From Burkholderiales bacterium (GTDB lineage: Bacteria > Pseudomonadota > Gammaproteobacteria > Burkholderiales > Burkholderiaceae_C), in contig JAFLDE010000021.1 in assembly GCA_017302655.1 (NCBI GenBank), positions 1 to 51,343 on the forward strand: 51,343 bases of DNA, read 5' to 3'. Position numbers and translations under genes: made by a program. Positions 27,877-36,585 of the stretch are shown piece by piece (position 1 is the first letter of the stretch; each line of letters opens with the position of its first letter). The notes below the pieces were generated by a model. It searched no databases, was not told the DNA's origin, and saw nothing but the letters and a program-made list of their open reading frames with translations.

Positions 27877-29091
27877 TCATGATGCGATCGCCTTGAATCG
27901 ACCCAGCACGATCCGTCCACCAGCGTGCAACTGGTCGATGTAGTCGGCCCAGAACTGCAGCATCTCCCGCCGCTGCGGTTCGTACTCGGCGCGGTTGTAG
28001 ACGCCACGAACGCCGCCGATGGTGTGGTTCAGGGCCTTCTCCACCACGTCCGAGGCCCAGCCGTTCTCGTGCAACAGCGTAGAAGCCGTACGGCGCAGGT
28101 CGTGGATGGTGAAGGCCGGAATGTCCTGCCCTTGAAGCGACTTCTTCAGCGCGTTGTTGATGGCGTTGTGCGCGAAGGGTTTGGTGAGGCTGCCACGCCC
28201 GGGCAACACCAGCGTGCTGCCGCCAGCCAGCGCTTGCAGCTCCAGAAACAGCCCCACGGCCTGGCGGGAGAGAAACACGATGTGGGGCTTGCCGGTCTTC
28301 GAGTTCTCGGCAGGGACGTGCCACTCGGCTTGCTCCAGGTCCACATGCTCCCAACGGGCCAGCAGCAGTTCGGACTTGCGGACCATCGTCAACAGAATCA
28401 GGTGCAGGCCGATCTTGAATTGGCGGCGAATGTTGGACTCGAAAGCTGCCACCAAGAAGGTTCGAATCTCGTCGGGTGACAGCGACCTGTCGCGGGACTT
28501 GGCCTTGTGGACATGGCGCATGGGCAGCGCCAGTACCGGGTTCATGTTCACCAACCCGGCCGTCATGGCGAAGTCGAACAGTCGCTTTAGCACGCCCCGG
28601 ATGTTGCCCGCCGCGGCATCGAAGCCTTCGTCCTTCTTCTTCCAGATGATGGCTCGTACGTCCTCGGTGGTCACGTCGCGAATGGGTTTGCTGCCGATGG
28701 CCGGCACGATCGCCTTGTCGAAGTAGCGGCGCGGGATGGTGATGTCCTTCCGGTCCTTGGCCACGATTTCGCGGAAGAAGCGCTCGCCGAAAGCGGCTAC
28801 GGTGGTGGCGTCGGCTGCTGCCTGCTTGGCAAGCTGCTTCTGACGGGCGGGCGACTTGTCCATCGCCGCCGCCTGGGCGGCCTCGTCGCGCTTGACACGA
28901 GCGTTCTTTAGCGTGAGCGCCGGGTACTTGCCCAAGGTCAGCTTCTCTCGCTTGCCGGCCACCCGGTAGCGGAAGCGCCAAACGATGCCGCCGGTCGGGA
29001 ACACCTCCACGTACAGCCCGCGCTCATCGGCAACGGTGTAGGGCTTGTCGTTGGGCTTGAGCGCCTTTAGCGCGGTGTCGGTCAGGGCCAT
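27877..29091 (-). CDS. int: P4-type tyrosine integrase
   Basis: 404 residues. It has an N-terminal DUF4102 arm-binding domain (ADERGLYVEVFPTGG, WRFRYRVAGKR), a SAM-like core-binding domain, and a catalytic domain with Arg238 (MVRKSELLLARW), Lys in SKTGKPH, HDLRR (His330, Arg333), LNHT (His356) and Tyr365 (VYNRAEY). All catalytic residues are present. The start codon faces the right attachment site in mnmE about 185 bp away, the usual arrangement for this family. It would catalyse integration and excision of the island. Confidence 0.95.
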   Translation of the reverse strand: MALTDTALKALKPNDKPYTVADERGLYVEVFPTGGIVWRFRYRVAGKREKLTLGKYPALTLKNARVKRDEAAQAAAMDKSPARQKQLAKQAAADATTVAAFGERFFREIVAKDRKDITIPRRYFDKAIVPAIGSKPIRDVTTEDVRAIIWKKKDEGFDAAAGNIRGVLKRLFDFAMTAGLVNMNPVLALPMRHVHKAKSRDRSLSPDEIRTFLVAAFESNIRRQFKIGLHLILLTMVRKSELLLARWEHVDLEQAEWHVPAENSKTGKPHIVFLSRQAVGLFLELQALAGGSTLVLPGRGSLTKPFAHNAINNALKKSLQGQDIPAFTIHDLRRTASTLLHENGWASDVVEKALNHTIGGVRGVYNRAEYEPQRREMLQFWADYIDQLHAGGRIVLGRFKAIAS

Positions 29092-29103
29092 CAGTGCCTC
29101 ACT

Positions 29104-29191
29104 GGGTCCAAGTAGATCAATCTACCGGGTCCAATCGAAGACTTGGACCTTTACTTGGACCCAAGTGACGCCGGCTGTTGTTGGGTCCAAG
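29104..29191. repeat. Right-end integrase arm-type repeats
   Basis: The TTGGACC core occurs five times between int and the border: inverted at 29104, 29127 and 29183 (GGGTCCAA), direct at 29143 and 29155. The two direct copies are 12 bp apart, the same spacing as at the left end. A further TTGGAC is at 29265-29270. The region also contains the likely int promoter, so binding could self-regulate int. Confidence 0.65.
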
Positions 29192-29276
29192 TGGACAGTG
29201 TAGGACGGTTTTCACCATCCAAACCAGTCACTTACAGACTTCACAAAGACTCCGGAAGGCCACCTTGGACTAAACT

Positions 29277-29294
29277 TTATTTTCCGATGCAAAA
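29277..29294 (-). repeat. Right attachment site within the mnmE 3' end
   Basis: Reads TTTTGCATCGGAAAATAA on the minus strand and forms the last codons (FCIGK-stop) of mnmE. Its AT-rich codons are unlike the rest of the gene, consistent with element-derived sequence supplied by attP. It matches the left copy at 14 of 18 positions. Confidence 0.8.
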
Positions 29295-30662
29295 CCGGCT
29301 GAAGATCTCGCCCAGCAGGTCGTCGGCGCTGAACTGGCCGGTGATGGCACCGAGCTGGTCGTGCGCCAGGCGCAGCTCCTCGGCCACCAGGTCGAGCGGG
29401 GGCTGGCGCAGGGACACCTGCTCCAGCGCCAAGACCAGGTGCTCGGCCGTGCCGGCCAGCGCGCGCACATGGCGCTCGCGGGCGATGAAGAGGCCCTCGG
29501 GCAGCGCCTGCCAACCCACGCGGCGCAGCAGCTCGGCGCGCAGCCGCTGCAATCCCTCGCCGGTCTGCGCGCTGAAGGCCAGGGCGCCTTCGGGCGCGGC
29601 CTGCGCACAGGCGGCGTCGGCCTTGTTGTAGGCGTGCAGCAGGTGGCGCTCCAGGTTGCCGTCGTGGGCGGCCAGCTGCTCGCGGATGCGCGCGTCCTCG
29701 CGCTGGTAGTCGGCGTCCTGCAGGCGCGTCAGGTCGTGCAGGAAGAGCACCACGTCGGCGTCGGCGATGGCCGCCCAGCTGCGCTGCACGCCGATGCGTT
29801 CCACCATGTCCTCGGTGTCGCGCAGGCCGGCGGTGTCGGTAATGTGCAGGGGCACGCCGTCGATCTGGATGTGGCTTGCCAATGCGTCGCGGGTGGTGCC
29901 GGCTATGGGCGTGACGATGGCCAGCTCGGCGCCGGCCAGCGCGTTCAGGAGGGCGCTCTTGCCCACGTTGGGCTGACCGGCCAGCACCACCTTCAGGCCC
30001 TCGCGCAGCAGCGCGCCCTGGCGGGTGCGCGCCAGGATGGCCTGCACGCGCTCGAGCAGACCTTTCAGCTGGCCCTGCACGTCGGCCTGCTGCACGAACT
30101 CGACGTCCTCCTCCTCGGGAAAGTCCAGCGTGGCCTCGACGAACAGGCGCAGCTGGATGAGGGCGTCGCGCAGCTCGTTCACTTCGCGGGACAACGCGCC
30201 GTCCAACGCCCGCGCGGCGCTGCGCGCGGCGGTCTCGGTGCTGGCGTCGATGAGGTCGGCGACGGCCTCGGCCTGCGCGAGGTCCAGCTTGCCGTTCAGG
30301 AAGGCGCGCTGCGTGAACTCGCCGGGCTCGGCCAGGCGCGCGGCTGGCAGCAGCTGCAGCACGCGGGCCAGCAGCAGCTGCAGGATGACCGCCCCGCCAT
30401 GCGCCTGCAGCTCCAGCACATGCTCGCCGGTGTAGCTGTGCGGAGCAGGGAAGTGCAGGGCCAGGCCGTGGTCGATGGGGCTGCCATCTTCGGCCTTGAA
30501 CGGTCCGTAGTGGGCGTGGCGCGGCTTCAGTTTCGCGGCGGTGAGGGCCTCGGCCAGTTCCAGCAGTGGTTGCGGGGAGGACACGCGGACGATGCCCACG
30601 GCGCCGCGGCCGGGGGCGGTGGCGATGGCGGCGATGGGCGCGCTTCTGGTGGCGAGGTTCAT
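29277..30662 (-). CDS. mnmE: tRNA uridine-5-carboxymethylaminomethyl modification GTPase
   Basis: 461-residue MnmE/TrmE. It has an N-terminal tetrahydrofolate-binding domain ([20 protein letters not shown]), a helical domain, an embedded G domain with [20 protein letters not shown] and NKAD, and the invariant C-terminal FCIGK containing the functional Cys. With MnmG it modifies wobble uridine of some tRNAs. The ATG is at 30662. The island inserted at its 3' end keeps the protein sequence intact. Confidence 0.97.
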   Translation of the reverse strand: MNLATRSAPIAAIATAPGRGAVGIVRVSSPQPLLELAEALTAAKLKPRHAHYGPFKAEDGSPIDHGLALHFPAPHSYTGEHVLELQAHGGAVILQLLLARVLQLLPAARLAEPGEFTQRAFLNGKLDLAQAEAVADLIDASTETAARSAARALDGALSREVNELRDALIQLRLFVEATLDFPEEEDVEFVQQADVQGQLKGLLERVQAILARTRQGALLREGLKVVLAGQPNVGKSALLNALAGAELAIVTPIAGTTRDALASHIQIDGVPLHITDTAGLRDTEDMVERIGVQRSWAAIADADVVLFLHDLTRLQDADYQREDARIREQLAAHDGNLERHLLHAYNKADAACAQAAPEGALAFSAQTGEGLQRLRAELLRRVGWQALPEGLFIARERHVRALAGTAEHLVLALEQVSLRQPPLDLVAEELRLAHDQLGAITGQFSADDLLGEIFSRFCIGK

Positions 30663-31200
30663 AGGCAAGAGCCCGCAGGGGCTGTCCACCCCTGCACCCG
30701 GACCCCCTTTCTTTGGTCGCGCCCAAAGAAAGGGGGGAAAGAAATGCGCTTGGAATACCCAAGCGGTACTTGGTCTGCCTTCGACCGTCGCTTGAGTGCC
30801 CCTGCGAAGACCTGCCCGCCGGTCGGCCCGGGTACGGGCCGAGCCAGGTCCTCGGCGGCAACGAGGACTGCGGGCGCCACTGGGGGCGCGATGCACTCGG
30901 TGCCACGAGCCCGGTGCGCCATGCCCCGTCTCTCCGCTCCGTCCATCACCGCTGGATCGTGGCCTGCCACCTTGTTGAGTCCGGGCCGTATTCCGGCCCG
31001 GCGGTTAGCGCCTCGGTCGTTGGTTTGCTCGTTGGGCTGATGGCAGTCTGAGCGATGCAGCGCCTGGCCCGACGCCCCTAGGGCGAGGGCCGCATTCGAG
31101 CGCATTTCTTTTCCCCCCTTTTCTTTGGGCGCGACCAAAGAAAAGGGGGTCGGGGTCTGGGGGTGAAGCCCCCAGATTCGGGCTCTCTCGCAAACACCCA
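30663..31200. repeat. Intergenic element bounded by about 80-bp inverted repeats
   Basis: The left arm (30669-30749) and right arm (31100-31185) are imperfect inverted copies. Each contains a strong hairpin: CCCCCTTTCTTTGG at 30703-30716 pairs with 30723-30736, and the 15-bp version at 31114-31128 pairs with 31135-31149. The 350 bp between them has no supported gene. The left arm starts only 7 bp before the mnmE ATG, so it forms the mnmE leader and may influence its expression. Similar hairpins are frequent between Burkholderiales genes. Confidence 0.65.
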
Positions 31201-31905
31201 TCACGGAATCCCCAGCACCTTGTGCGTCTGCACCGACAGCCGCCACTGCGGATGCGCCAAGCAATAGTCAATCGCCGCCCGGGTGTTGCGCGCCTTCAAG
31301 AGCCCATCCATCGGCTGCAAGAAGAAATGCTGAAAGTCCAAGGAAGCAAAACGCTCCGGCATCGCCAGCGGCTGCGGATACACCAGCTTCAACTCATGGC
31401 CCGAAGTCAGCACCACCGGCGCATCCGCCTTGGGGCTGACGCAAATCCAGTCCAGCCCCGCCGGCGCCGGCTGCGTTCCATTCGTCTCCACCGCCACCTC
31501 AAAACCCCGCGCATGCAGCGCGTCAATCGCCGCAGCGTCCAGTTGAAGTAACGGCTCCCCCCCGGTGCACACCACGTAGGGTCTGCCCCCAGGTCTCGCT
31601 GCGCTTGCCCGCCCCCCGAGGGGGTCCGACAGGCTTGGGGCGGCCCGGCGCCCGTCGGGCCCGCCCCCCGGCCAGCGCGACGCCACCCAGTCCGCCAGCG
31701 CCTCAGGGGTGGCGAACTTGCCGCCGCCCTCGCCATCGGTACCCACGAAATCGGTGTCACAAAAGTTGCAGACCGCCTGGGCGCGGTCCTGCTCGCGGCC
31801 GCTCCACAAATTGCAGCCGGCAAAGCGCAGGAAGACCGCCGGCCGCCCGGCCTGCGCGCCCTCGCCCTGCAGCGTGTAGAAGCATTCCTTGACCGCGTAC
31901 GTCAT
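31201..31905 (-). CDS. queE: 7-carboxy-7-deazaguanine synthase
   Basis: Radical-SAM enzyme of queuosine/7-deazaguanine synthesis, 234 residues. The iron-sulfur cysteines are C31, C46 and C49, in the QueE-specific CX14CX2C form. The SAM-site GGEP lies in YVVCTGGEPLLQLD. Between about residues 80 and 108 there is a Gly/Arg/Pro-rich insert whose DNA (31582-31668) is palindromic and repeat-like; removing it would give a more usual length. The start overlaps the stop of the MFS gene (ATGA). Confidence 0.93.
   Translation of the reverse strand: MTYAVKECFYTLQGEGAQAGRPAVFLRFAGCNLWSGREQDRAQAVCNFCDTDFVGTDGEGGGKFATPEALADWVASRWPGGGPDGRRAAPSLSDPLGGRASAARPGGRPYVVCTGGEPLLQLDAAAIDALHARGFEVAVETNGTQPAPAGLDWICVSPKADAPVVLTSGHELKLVYPQPLAMPERFASLDFQHFFLQPMDGLLKARNTRAAIDYCLAHPQWRLSVQTHKVLGIP
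31582..31668. repeat. Palindromic repeat inserted in frame within queE
   Basis: The stretch contains nested GC-rich palindromes (CCCCCCGAGGGGG and GGGCCCGACGGGC type) and runs read as a low-complexity Gly/Arg/Ala/Pro peptide. It resembles short repeats normally found between genes in Burkholderiales. It lies in a surface-loop position between the iron-sulfur region and GGEP. Confidence 0.5.
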
Positions 31906-33083
31906 GGGCGCAAGTGTCGCTGGCCGAGCGCCAGCAGGCTGCCGGTGAAGAGGATGGCCGCGGACACCGCGAGGCCCTGGCGCAGGCCGCCGGCACCGTC
32001 GGACACCAGGCCGACCAGGGTCGGCCCGGCGATCTGCCCGGCGGCGAAGACCACGGTGAAGGCGGCAATGCCGGCGGGCCAAGCCGCAGGCGGCAGGTTG
32101 TGGCGCACCAATGCAGTGGTCGACGCCACCACCGAGAGGAACACGCCACCGAACAGCAGACCGGACGCCAGCAGCACCGCCGAGCCTGTGGCCAGGGGCA
32201 AGAGCGTGGCCACCCCCAGCAAGGCGTTCAGCAGGGCCATCGGCCGCCCGTCGCGAAAGCGCGCCAGCAAGGGCGCCCACAGCCAGGACGACGCCAGGTT
32301 CGCCAAACCCAGCAGGCCGAAGAACACCGCCACCTGCGCCTCTCCCGCGCCCTGCTGACGCACCAGGGCCACGATGAAGGTCATGTAGCCGATGTAGCCC
32401 AGGCCGAAGCACAGGTAGCCGGCCAAGCCGAAGCCGAAGTCGCGCCAGTTCCAGGCCCGTGTGCCGACTTTGCTGCCCACGCCTTGTGCCGCCAACGCGC
32501 CTCCGGCCAGCGAACGCGTGCCCGCCGCCATGGCCCAGCAGGCCGCCAGCGCCAGCAAGGCCAGCAGCGCCCAGGCCCAAGGCCAGCGCACGGGGTCGGC
32601 CAACAGCGGCGGCAGCGCGAGCGAGGCCGCCACGATGCCACTGCCGGTGCCTCCGTAGTACAGCCCCAGCACCAGTGCGGGCCGCGCACCTTCATGGCTG
32701 CCCAGGCGCGCCGCCAGCAGGCCGCCGGCCACGAAGGTCAGCGCCGAGGCCGCCCCCAGCAGCAGCCGGCATGGCAGCAGCCAGGCGAGTTGCCCCGAAG
32801 CCGCATGCAAGACCAAGCCCAACACCGCCACGCCGCCACCGACCAGGAAAAGCGTGCGTGCCTCGAAGCGGCGCAGCAGCAGCGGCATGGCCAGCGCGCC
32901 CAGCAAGTAGCCGGCCGCGTTCACCGTGTTCAAGAGGCCGGCCGTGGCGTAACTCCAGCCCAGTTGCTCGCGCATCGGTGGCAGGAGGAGCGCATAGGCG
33001 AAACGCGCCAGCCCGAGGGACAGGCCGGCGCCCAGAGCCAAGGCAAAAGCGGTGCGGAGCCAAGCGGGCATGTAACCAAGCAT
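31902..33083 (-). CDS. MFS transporter, YbfB/YjiJ type
   Basis: About 393 residues with 12 predicted membrane helices. The first carries LGLARFAYALLLPPMREQLG, characteristic of the YbfB/YjiJ major-facilitator group. The substrate is unknown. Start choice is uncertain between 33092, 33083 and 33071. It overlaps queE by 4 bp and precedes it, so the pair form an operon, and it is divergent from the DsbD-like gene with about 50 bp between starts. Confidence 0.88.
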   Translation of the reverse strand: MLGYMPAWLRTAFALALGAGLSLGLARFAYALLLPPMREQLGWSYATAGLLNTVNAAGYLLGALAMPLLLRRFEARTLFLVGGGVAVLGLVLHAASGQLAWLLPCRLLLGAASALTFVAGGLLAARLGSHEGARPALVLGLYYGGTGSGIVAASLALPPLLADPVRWPWAWALLALLALAACWAMAAGTRSLAGGALAAQGVGSKVGTRAWNWRDFGFGLAGYLCFGLGYIGYMTFIVALVRQQGAGEAQVAVFFGLLGLANLASSWLWAPLLARFRDGRPMALLNALLGVATLLPLATGSAVLLASGLLFGGVFLSVVASTTALVRHNLPPAAWPAGIAAFTVVFAAGQIAGPTLVGLVSDGAGGLRQGLAVSAAILFTGSLLALGQRHLRP

Positions 33084-33133
33084 GCCTGACATCCGACATG
33101 GGGGTTCACGAACGCCTAGAGTTCGCCCCGCCC

Positions 33134-35227
33134 ATGAGATTTCTCCTTCCGCTGCTGGCCTTGTTGGCCACCCTGAGCGCCCCGGCGCAGGTTCTGAAGA
33201 CCCCACAGACCACCACCGAGTTGCTCGCCCATGCCCCCGAGGGGGTGGCGCCGGGCAAGCCGCTGTGGCTGGGCCTGTCGATCCGCCATGCGCCGAAGTG
33301 GCACACCTACTGGCGCAACCCGGGCGATTCCGGTCTGCCCACGCAGCTGAACTGGACCCTGCCCGAGGGCGCGCAGGCGGGCGGCATCCACTGGCCGGGG
33401 CCGCACAAGTTGCCCTTCGGGCCCTTGATGAACTACGGCTACGAAGGCGACTTGCTGCTGCCGGTGCGCGTGGAGCTGCCGGCCAAGCTGCCTCCCGGGC
33501 CGCTGGCGGTGAAGCTGTCCGCCAACTGGCTGGTGTGCGAGGAACAGTGCATCCCCGAGCAGGGCGAGTACGCCTTGCGCCTGCCGCAGGGCCAGGCCGT
33601 GAACGCCCATGCCGCGCGCTTCGAGGCCGCGCTGGCGCAGGAACCGCGCCCGCTGTCCGCGCAAGTCGCGGCCCGTGTGGACGGGCAGCACCTGGTGCTA
33701 CAGGTCAGCGGCCTGCCGGCAGAGTGGAAGGCGCGCCAGAACCAGCCGGTGCAGTACTTCGCGCAGGACGCCGGTGTCATCGACCACGCCCAGGCCGAGC
33801 AGGCGCAATGGCAGGGCGACACCCTGCAGCTGCGCGTGGCCCTGAGCCCGCAGCGCAGCGAAAGCCCAGCGCAGCTGGGTGCGGTGCTGCGCCAGGGCGA
33901 GCACACCGGCAGCCTGCAGTTCGCGCTGGCCGGCGGCTGGAACCCAACCGCGGGCACCGCCGCGCCTGCGGGCGCTGCAAATCCGACCGCCTCAGACACA
34001 AGCGGGGGCTCCACCAGCCTGCTGCTCTCGCTGCTGTTCGCCTTCGTCGGAGGCCTGTTGCTCAACCTGATGCCCTGCGTGTTCCCGGTGCTCAGCCTGA
34101 AGGCGTTGGGCCTGGTGAACGAGGCGCCGCATGAACGCCATGTCGGCGCCGCCGCCTACACGGTGGGCGTGGTGCTGAGCTTCCTGCTGCTGGCCGGCCT
34201 GCTGCTGCTTCTGCGTGCCGGGGGCGACCAGATCGGCTGGGGCTTCCAGCTGCAGCAGCCCTGGGTGGTGGCCGCGCTGGCCGCGCTCTTCACCGTCATC
34301 GCGCTGAACCTGTTCGGGGTGTTCGAGTTCGGCACTTGGGCGCCTTCCAGCCTGGCCGGCTGGCGAGCCAGCAAGCCCTGGGTGGATCAGTTCGCGACGG
34401 GCGTGCTCACGGTGGCGGTGGCCTCGCCTTGCACCGCGCCCTTCATGGGCGCGGCCCTGGGCGCGGCGCTCACCCTGCCCACCGCGGGCGCGCTGGCGGT
34501 GTTCGGCGCGCTCGGCCTGGGCCTGGCCGCACCCTACGCCGCCGTGGCACTGGTGCCGGGCCTTGCGCGGCGCCTGCCGCGCCCCGGTGCCTGGATGGCG
34601 CGCCTGCGCACCCTGCTCGCCTTCCCCATGCTGGCCACCGTGCTGTGGCTGGTGTGGGTGCTAGGAACGCAGCGCGGGCTGGACGCCGCCACCGCGCTAC
34701 TGGCCCTGCTGCTCGCCTTCGCGCTGGCCGCCTGGGCCTGGGCGCAGGCGCACCAGGGCAGCACCGGCTGGCGCATGCTGGCGGTACTGAGCCTGGCAGC
34801 GGGTCTGTGGTGGTCCTGGCCGGCGCTGAATGCTCCGGCGGTCGGCCCGGATGCGGCCAACGCCCCCACACAGCAAACCTGGCAGGCCTGGAGCCCCGCC
34901 AAGCAGGCCGAGCTGCTGGCCGCCGGGCAACCGGTGTTCGTGGACTTCACCGCGTCCTGGTGCATCACCTGCCAGTTCAACAAACGCGGCGCGCTGGCCG
35001 ACGCCGCCGTGCTGGCCGACTTCCAGGCCCGGGGCGTGGCGCTGCTGCGCGCCGACTGGACGGTGCGCGACGCCACCATCACCGCCGAGCTGCGACGCCT
35101 GGGCCGCAGCGGCGTGCCCGTGTATGCGCTGCACCAACCGGGCAAAGGCGAGCCGATGCTGCTGCCCGAAATCCTTTCCGCCGCCGGCGTGCGCGAGGCG
35201 CTCGCCACCTTGTCCCCACGTCCCTAG
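33134..35227 (+). CDS. DsbD/ScsB-family transmembrane thiol reductase
   Basis: 697 residues. A signal peptide (MRFLLPLLALLATLSAPAQ) is followed by a periplasmic DsbD-alpha-like domain with CEEQCIP, then about eight membrane helices with the electron-transfer cysteines in LMPCVFPVLS and ASPCTAPFMG, and a C-terminal thioredoxin domain with SWCITCQFNK. The family passes electrons from cytoplasmic thioredoxin to periplasmic proteins. The CxxxCIP motif and CITC site favour the ScsB-like branch over classical DsbD. The redoxin gene 11 bp downstream is a likely partner. Confidence 0.9.
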   Translation: MRFLLPLLALLATLSAPAQVLKTPQTTTELLAHAPEGVAPGKPLWLGLSIRHAPKWHTYWRNPGDSGLPTQLNWTLPEGAQAGGIHWPGPHKLPFGPLMNYGYEGDLLLPVRVELPAKLPPGPLAVKLSANWLVCEEQCIPEQGEYALRLPQGQAVNAHAARFEAALAQEPRPLSAQVAARVDGQHLVLQVSGLPAEWKARQNQPVQYFAQDAGVIDHAQAEQAQWQGDTLQLRVALSPQRSESPAQLGAVLRQGEHTGSLQFALAGGWNPTAGTAAPAGAANPTASDTSGGSTSLLLSLLFAFVGGLLLNLMPCVFPVLSLKALGLVNEAPHERHVGAAAYTVGVVLSFLLLAGLLLLLRAGGDQIGWGFQLQQPWVVAALAALFTVIALNLFGVFEFGTWAPSSLAGWRASKPWVDQFATGVLTVAVASPCTAPFMGAALGAALTLPTAGALAVFGALGLGLAAPYAAVALVPGLARRLPRPGAWMARLRTLLAFPMLATVLWLVWVLGTQRGLDAATALLALLLAFALAAWAWAQAHQGSTGWRMLAVLSLAAGLWWSWPALNAPAVGPDAANAPTQQTWQAWSPAKQAELLAAGQPVFVDFTASWCITCQFNKRGALADAAVLADFQARGVALLRADWTVRDATITAELRRLGRSGVPVYALHQPGKGEPMLLPEILSAAGVREALATLSPRP

Positions 35228-35238
35228 GAGTGTTTCCG

Positions 35239-35838
35239 ATGTTCCGCCGTACCCTCATCGCCAGCAGCCTCCTGCTGGCCTCCGCCGTGCAAGCCGCCAC
35301 CGTGGGCCAGCCGGCCCCCGCCTTCACCGTGGCCGACACCAGCGGCAAGGCCGTCAACCTCGCCGATTTCAAGGGCAAGACCGTGGTCCTGGAGTGGACC
35401 AACCCCGGCTGCCCCTTCGTGCAGAAGCATTACAAGCCGAGCAACATGCAGAACACGCAGCGCGGCGCCACCGGTGATGGCGTGGTCTGGCTGACCGTCA
35501 GCAGCACCAACCCGCAGGCCAAGGACTACAAGAAGCCCGCCGAGCTGGCCGCCTGGATGGGCGAGCAGAAGGCCGCCGCCACGCACACCTTGATGGATGA
35601 CGACGGCAAGGTCGGCAAGGCCTACGGCGCGCGCACCACCCCGCACCTCTACGTCATCAACCCGGCGGGCACCCTGGTCTATGCCGGGGCCATCGACAGC
35701 AAGCCGACCGGCAACCCGGCGGACATCGCCACCGCGACCAATTACGTGAACCAGGCCCTGGGCGAGTTGAAAGCCGGCAAGGCGATCAGCCAGCCGACCT
35801 CGCAGCCCTATGGTTGCTCGATCAAGTACGCGAGCTGA
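35239..35838 (+). CDS. Periplasmic redoxin (AhpC/TSA-thioredoxin family)
   Basis: 199 residues with a signal peptide (MFRRTLIASSLLLASAVQAA) and a thioredoxin-fold redoxin domain. The active Cys lies in NPGCPFVQKHY, the form seen in periplasmic peroxiredoxin-like redoxins. A second Cys is near the C-terminus (YGCSIKY). TAGGAG precedes the ATG. It is co-transcribed with the DsbD/ScsB-like reductase, which could regenerate it. Confidence 0.9.
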   Translation: MFRRTLIASSLLLASAVQAATVGQPAPAFTVADTSGKAVNLADFKGKTVVLEWTNPGCPFVQKHYKPSNMQNTQRGATGDGVVWLTVSSTNPQAKDYKKPAELAAWMGEQKAAATHTLMDDDGKVGKAYGARTTPHLYVINPAGTLVYAGAIDSKPTGNPADIATATNYVNQALGELKAGKAISQPTSQPYGCSIKYAS

Positions 35839-35857
35839 TTCTCGGAAGACATGAAAT

Positions 35858-35889
35858 CCGCCACGCGCTGTCGCGCCGGCGGGCTTTTC
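35858..35889 (+). terminator. Probable intrinsic terminator after the redoxin gene
   Basis: CCGCC at 35858-35862 pairs with GGCGG at 35878-35882, with GCG/CGC pairing inside, followed by a TTTT run at 35885-35888. It lies 20 bp after the redoxin stop. Confidence 0.45.
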
Positions 35890-35918
35890 TCGTCTGAGGG
35901 GGGAACAGGAGCACGCTC

Positions 35919-36137
35919 ATGACCGCCCACCCCACCGACACCCCTTGGAACGAATTCGCGCGGCTCTGGTTGGCGGCCTCCGAGCCAACCCGCGCGCCGC
36001 GCCGTCGGCGCAGGCTTCAGTCGCGGCCCTTGCCGTGCCCGTTGCCGTGCCCCTTGCCAGACCCCTCGTCGTGTCCCTTGCCCCGGCCGCGACCTTCCAT
36101 CACATGGCGCTCGTACCAGGCGTCGTCCACGAAGTAG
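35919..36137 (+). CDS. Possible small Arg-rich ORF
   Basis: 72 codons starting MTAHPTDTPWNEFARLWLAA, preceded by AGGAG at good distance. The second half lies antisense to the C-terminus of the minus-strand secreted protein and reads as a Pro/Arg/Cys shadow, which argues against it. Only the first 33 codons lie in otherwise empty DNA. Confidence 0.25.
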   Translation: MTAHPTDTPWNEFARLWLAASEPTRAPRRRRRLQSRPLPCPLPCPLPDPSSCPLPRPRPSITWRSYQASSTK

Positions 36138-36415
36138 ACCGGCACGCCGCAGGCCTCGTAACGGTGGCAATGCTTGGACCACTTCTTCTGGTGACCCGGC
36201 GGCACCCACAGGTAAACCGGCGCGTGCTGCACGCGCGCCGGCCGCACCAGCACCGGCGCCGCCACCACCACCTGCGGTTGCGGGAAGCGGCCGATGTCGA
36301 TGCGGCCATACACACCCGGCTGGGAAATGCCGATGGACACGCCGACATCGACGTCGACGGCTTGCGCCGGCATCGCGGCTTGCATCAGCAAGGTGGCTAG
36401 AAGAACGGGTTTCAT
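36017..36415 (-). CDS. Secreted hypothetical protein with Gly/Lys/His-rich tail
   Basis: 132 residues. There is a signal peptide (MKPVLLATLLMQAAMPAQA), a Val/Pro-rich middle (PQPQVVVAAPVLVRPARV), a conserved-looking core with VYLWVPPGHQKKWSKHCHRY and VYFVDDAWY, and a low-complexity tail of GKGHG-type units. Proteins of this kind are frequent in Burkholderiales and have no known function. The His-rich tail could bind metal, which is only a guess. Confidence 0.75.
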   Translation of the reverse strand: MKPVLLATLLMQAAMPAQAVDVDVGVSIGISQPGVYGRIDIGRFPQPQVVVAAPVLVRPARVQHAPVYLWVPPGHQKKWSKHCHRYEACGVPVYFVDDAWYERHVMEGRGRGKGHDEGSGKGHGNGHGKGRD

Positions 36416-36585
36416 GGGGGCTCCACTGGGTGGGACGAGGGGATTGTTCCGCCTAACGTCTGCGGATGGCGAACGGTTGGCCGACGCTCACCGTCGCTCA
36501 CGAAGCGCTCCTGCCGAGTCAGCGCCAAGCCCAGGGCGTTGAAAGGCTCGACGTCGCCGCACTGGGGTGGCCAGATCCATGCGCC

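Larger units (their letters stand above)
9690..29294. mobile_element. Integrative genomic island inserted at the 3' end of mnmE (about 19.6 kb)
   Basis: The right border lies in the last codons of mnmE (29277-29294) and the left border is a same-orientation copy (9690-9707). The integrase gene is next to the right border and TTGGACC arm-type repeats lie inside both ends. Cargo includes AlpA and other small regulators, a type I restriction-modification operon, an antiphage dCTP deaminase and several unusual enzymes. No conjugation genes are seen, so it would need help to move between cells. Use of the mnmE (trmE/thdF) 3' end as attachment site is known for SGI1-type islands. Confidence 0.85.

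Noticed and set aside
30659-31264. 201-codon minus-strand frame between mnmE and queE
   Set aside because: It runs through both inverted-repeat arms and reads the hairpins as peptide; such frames are produced by the repeat itself. Low chance of a real protein.
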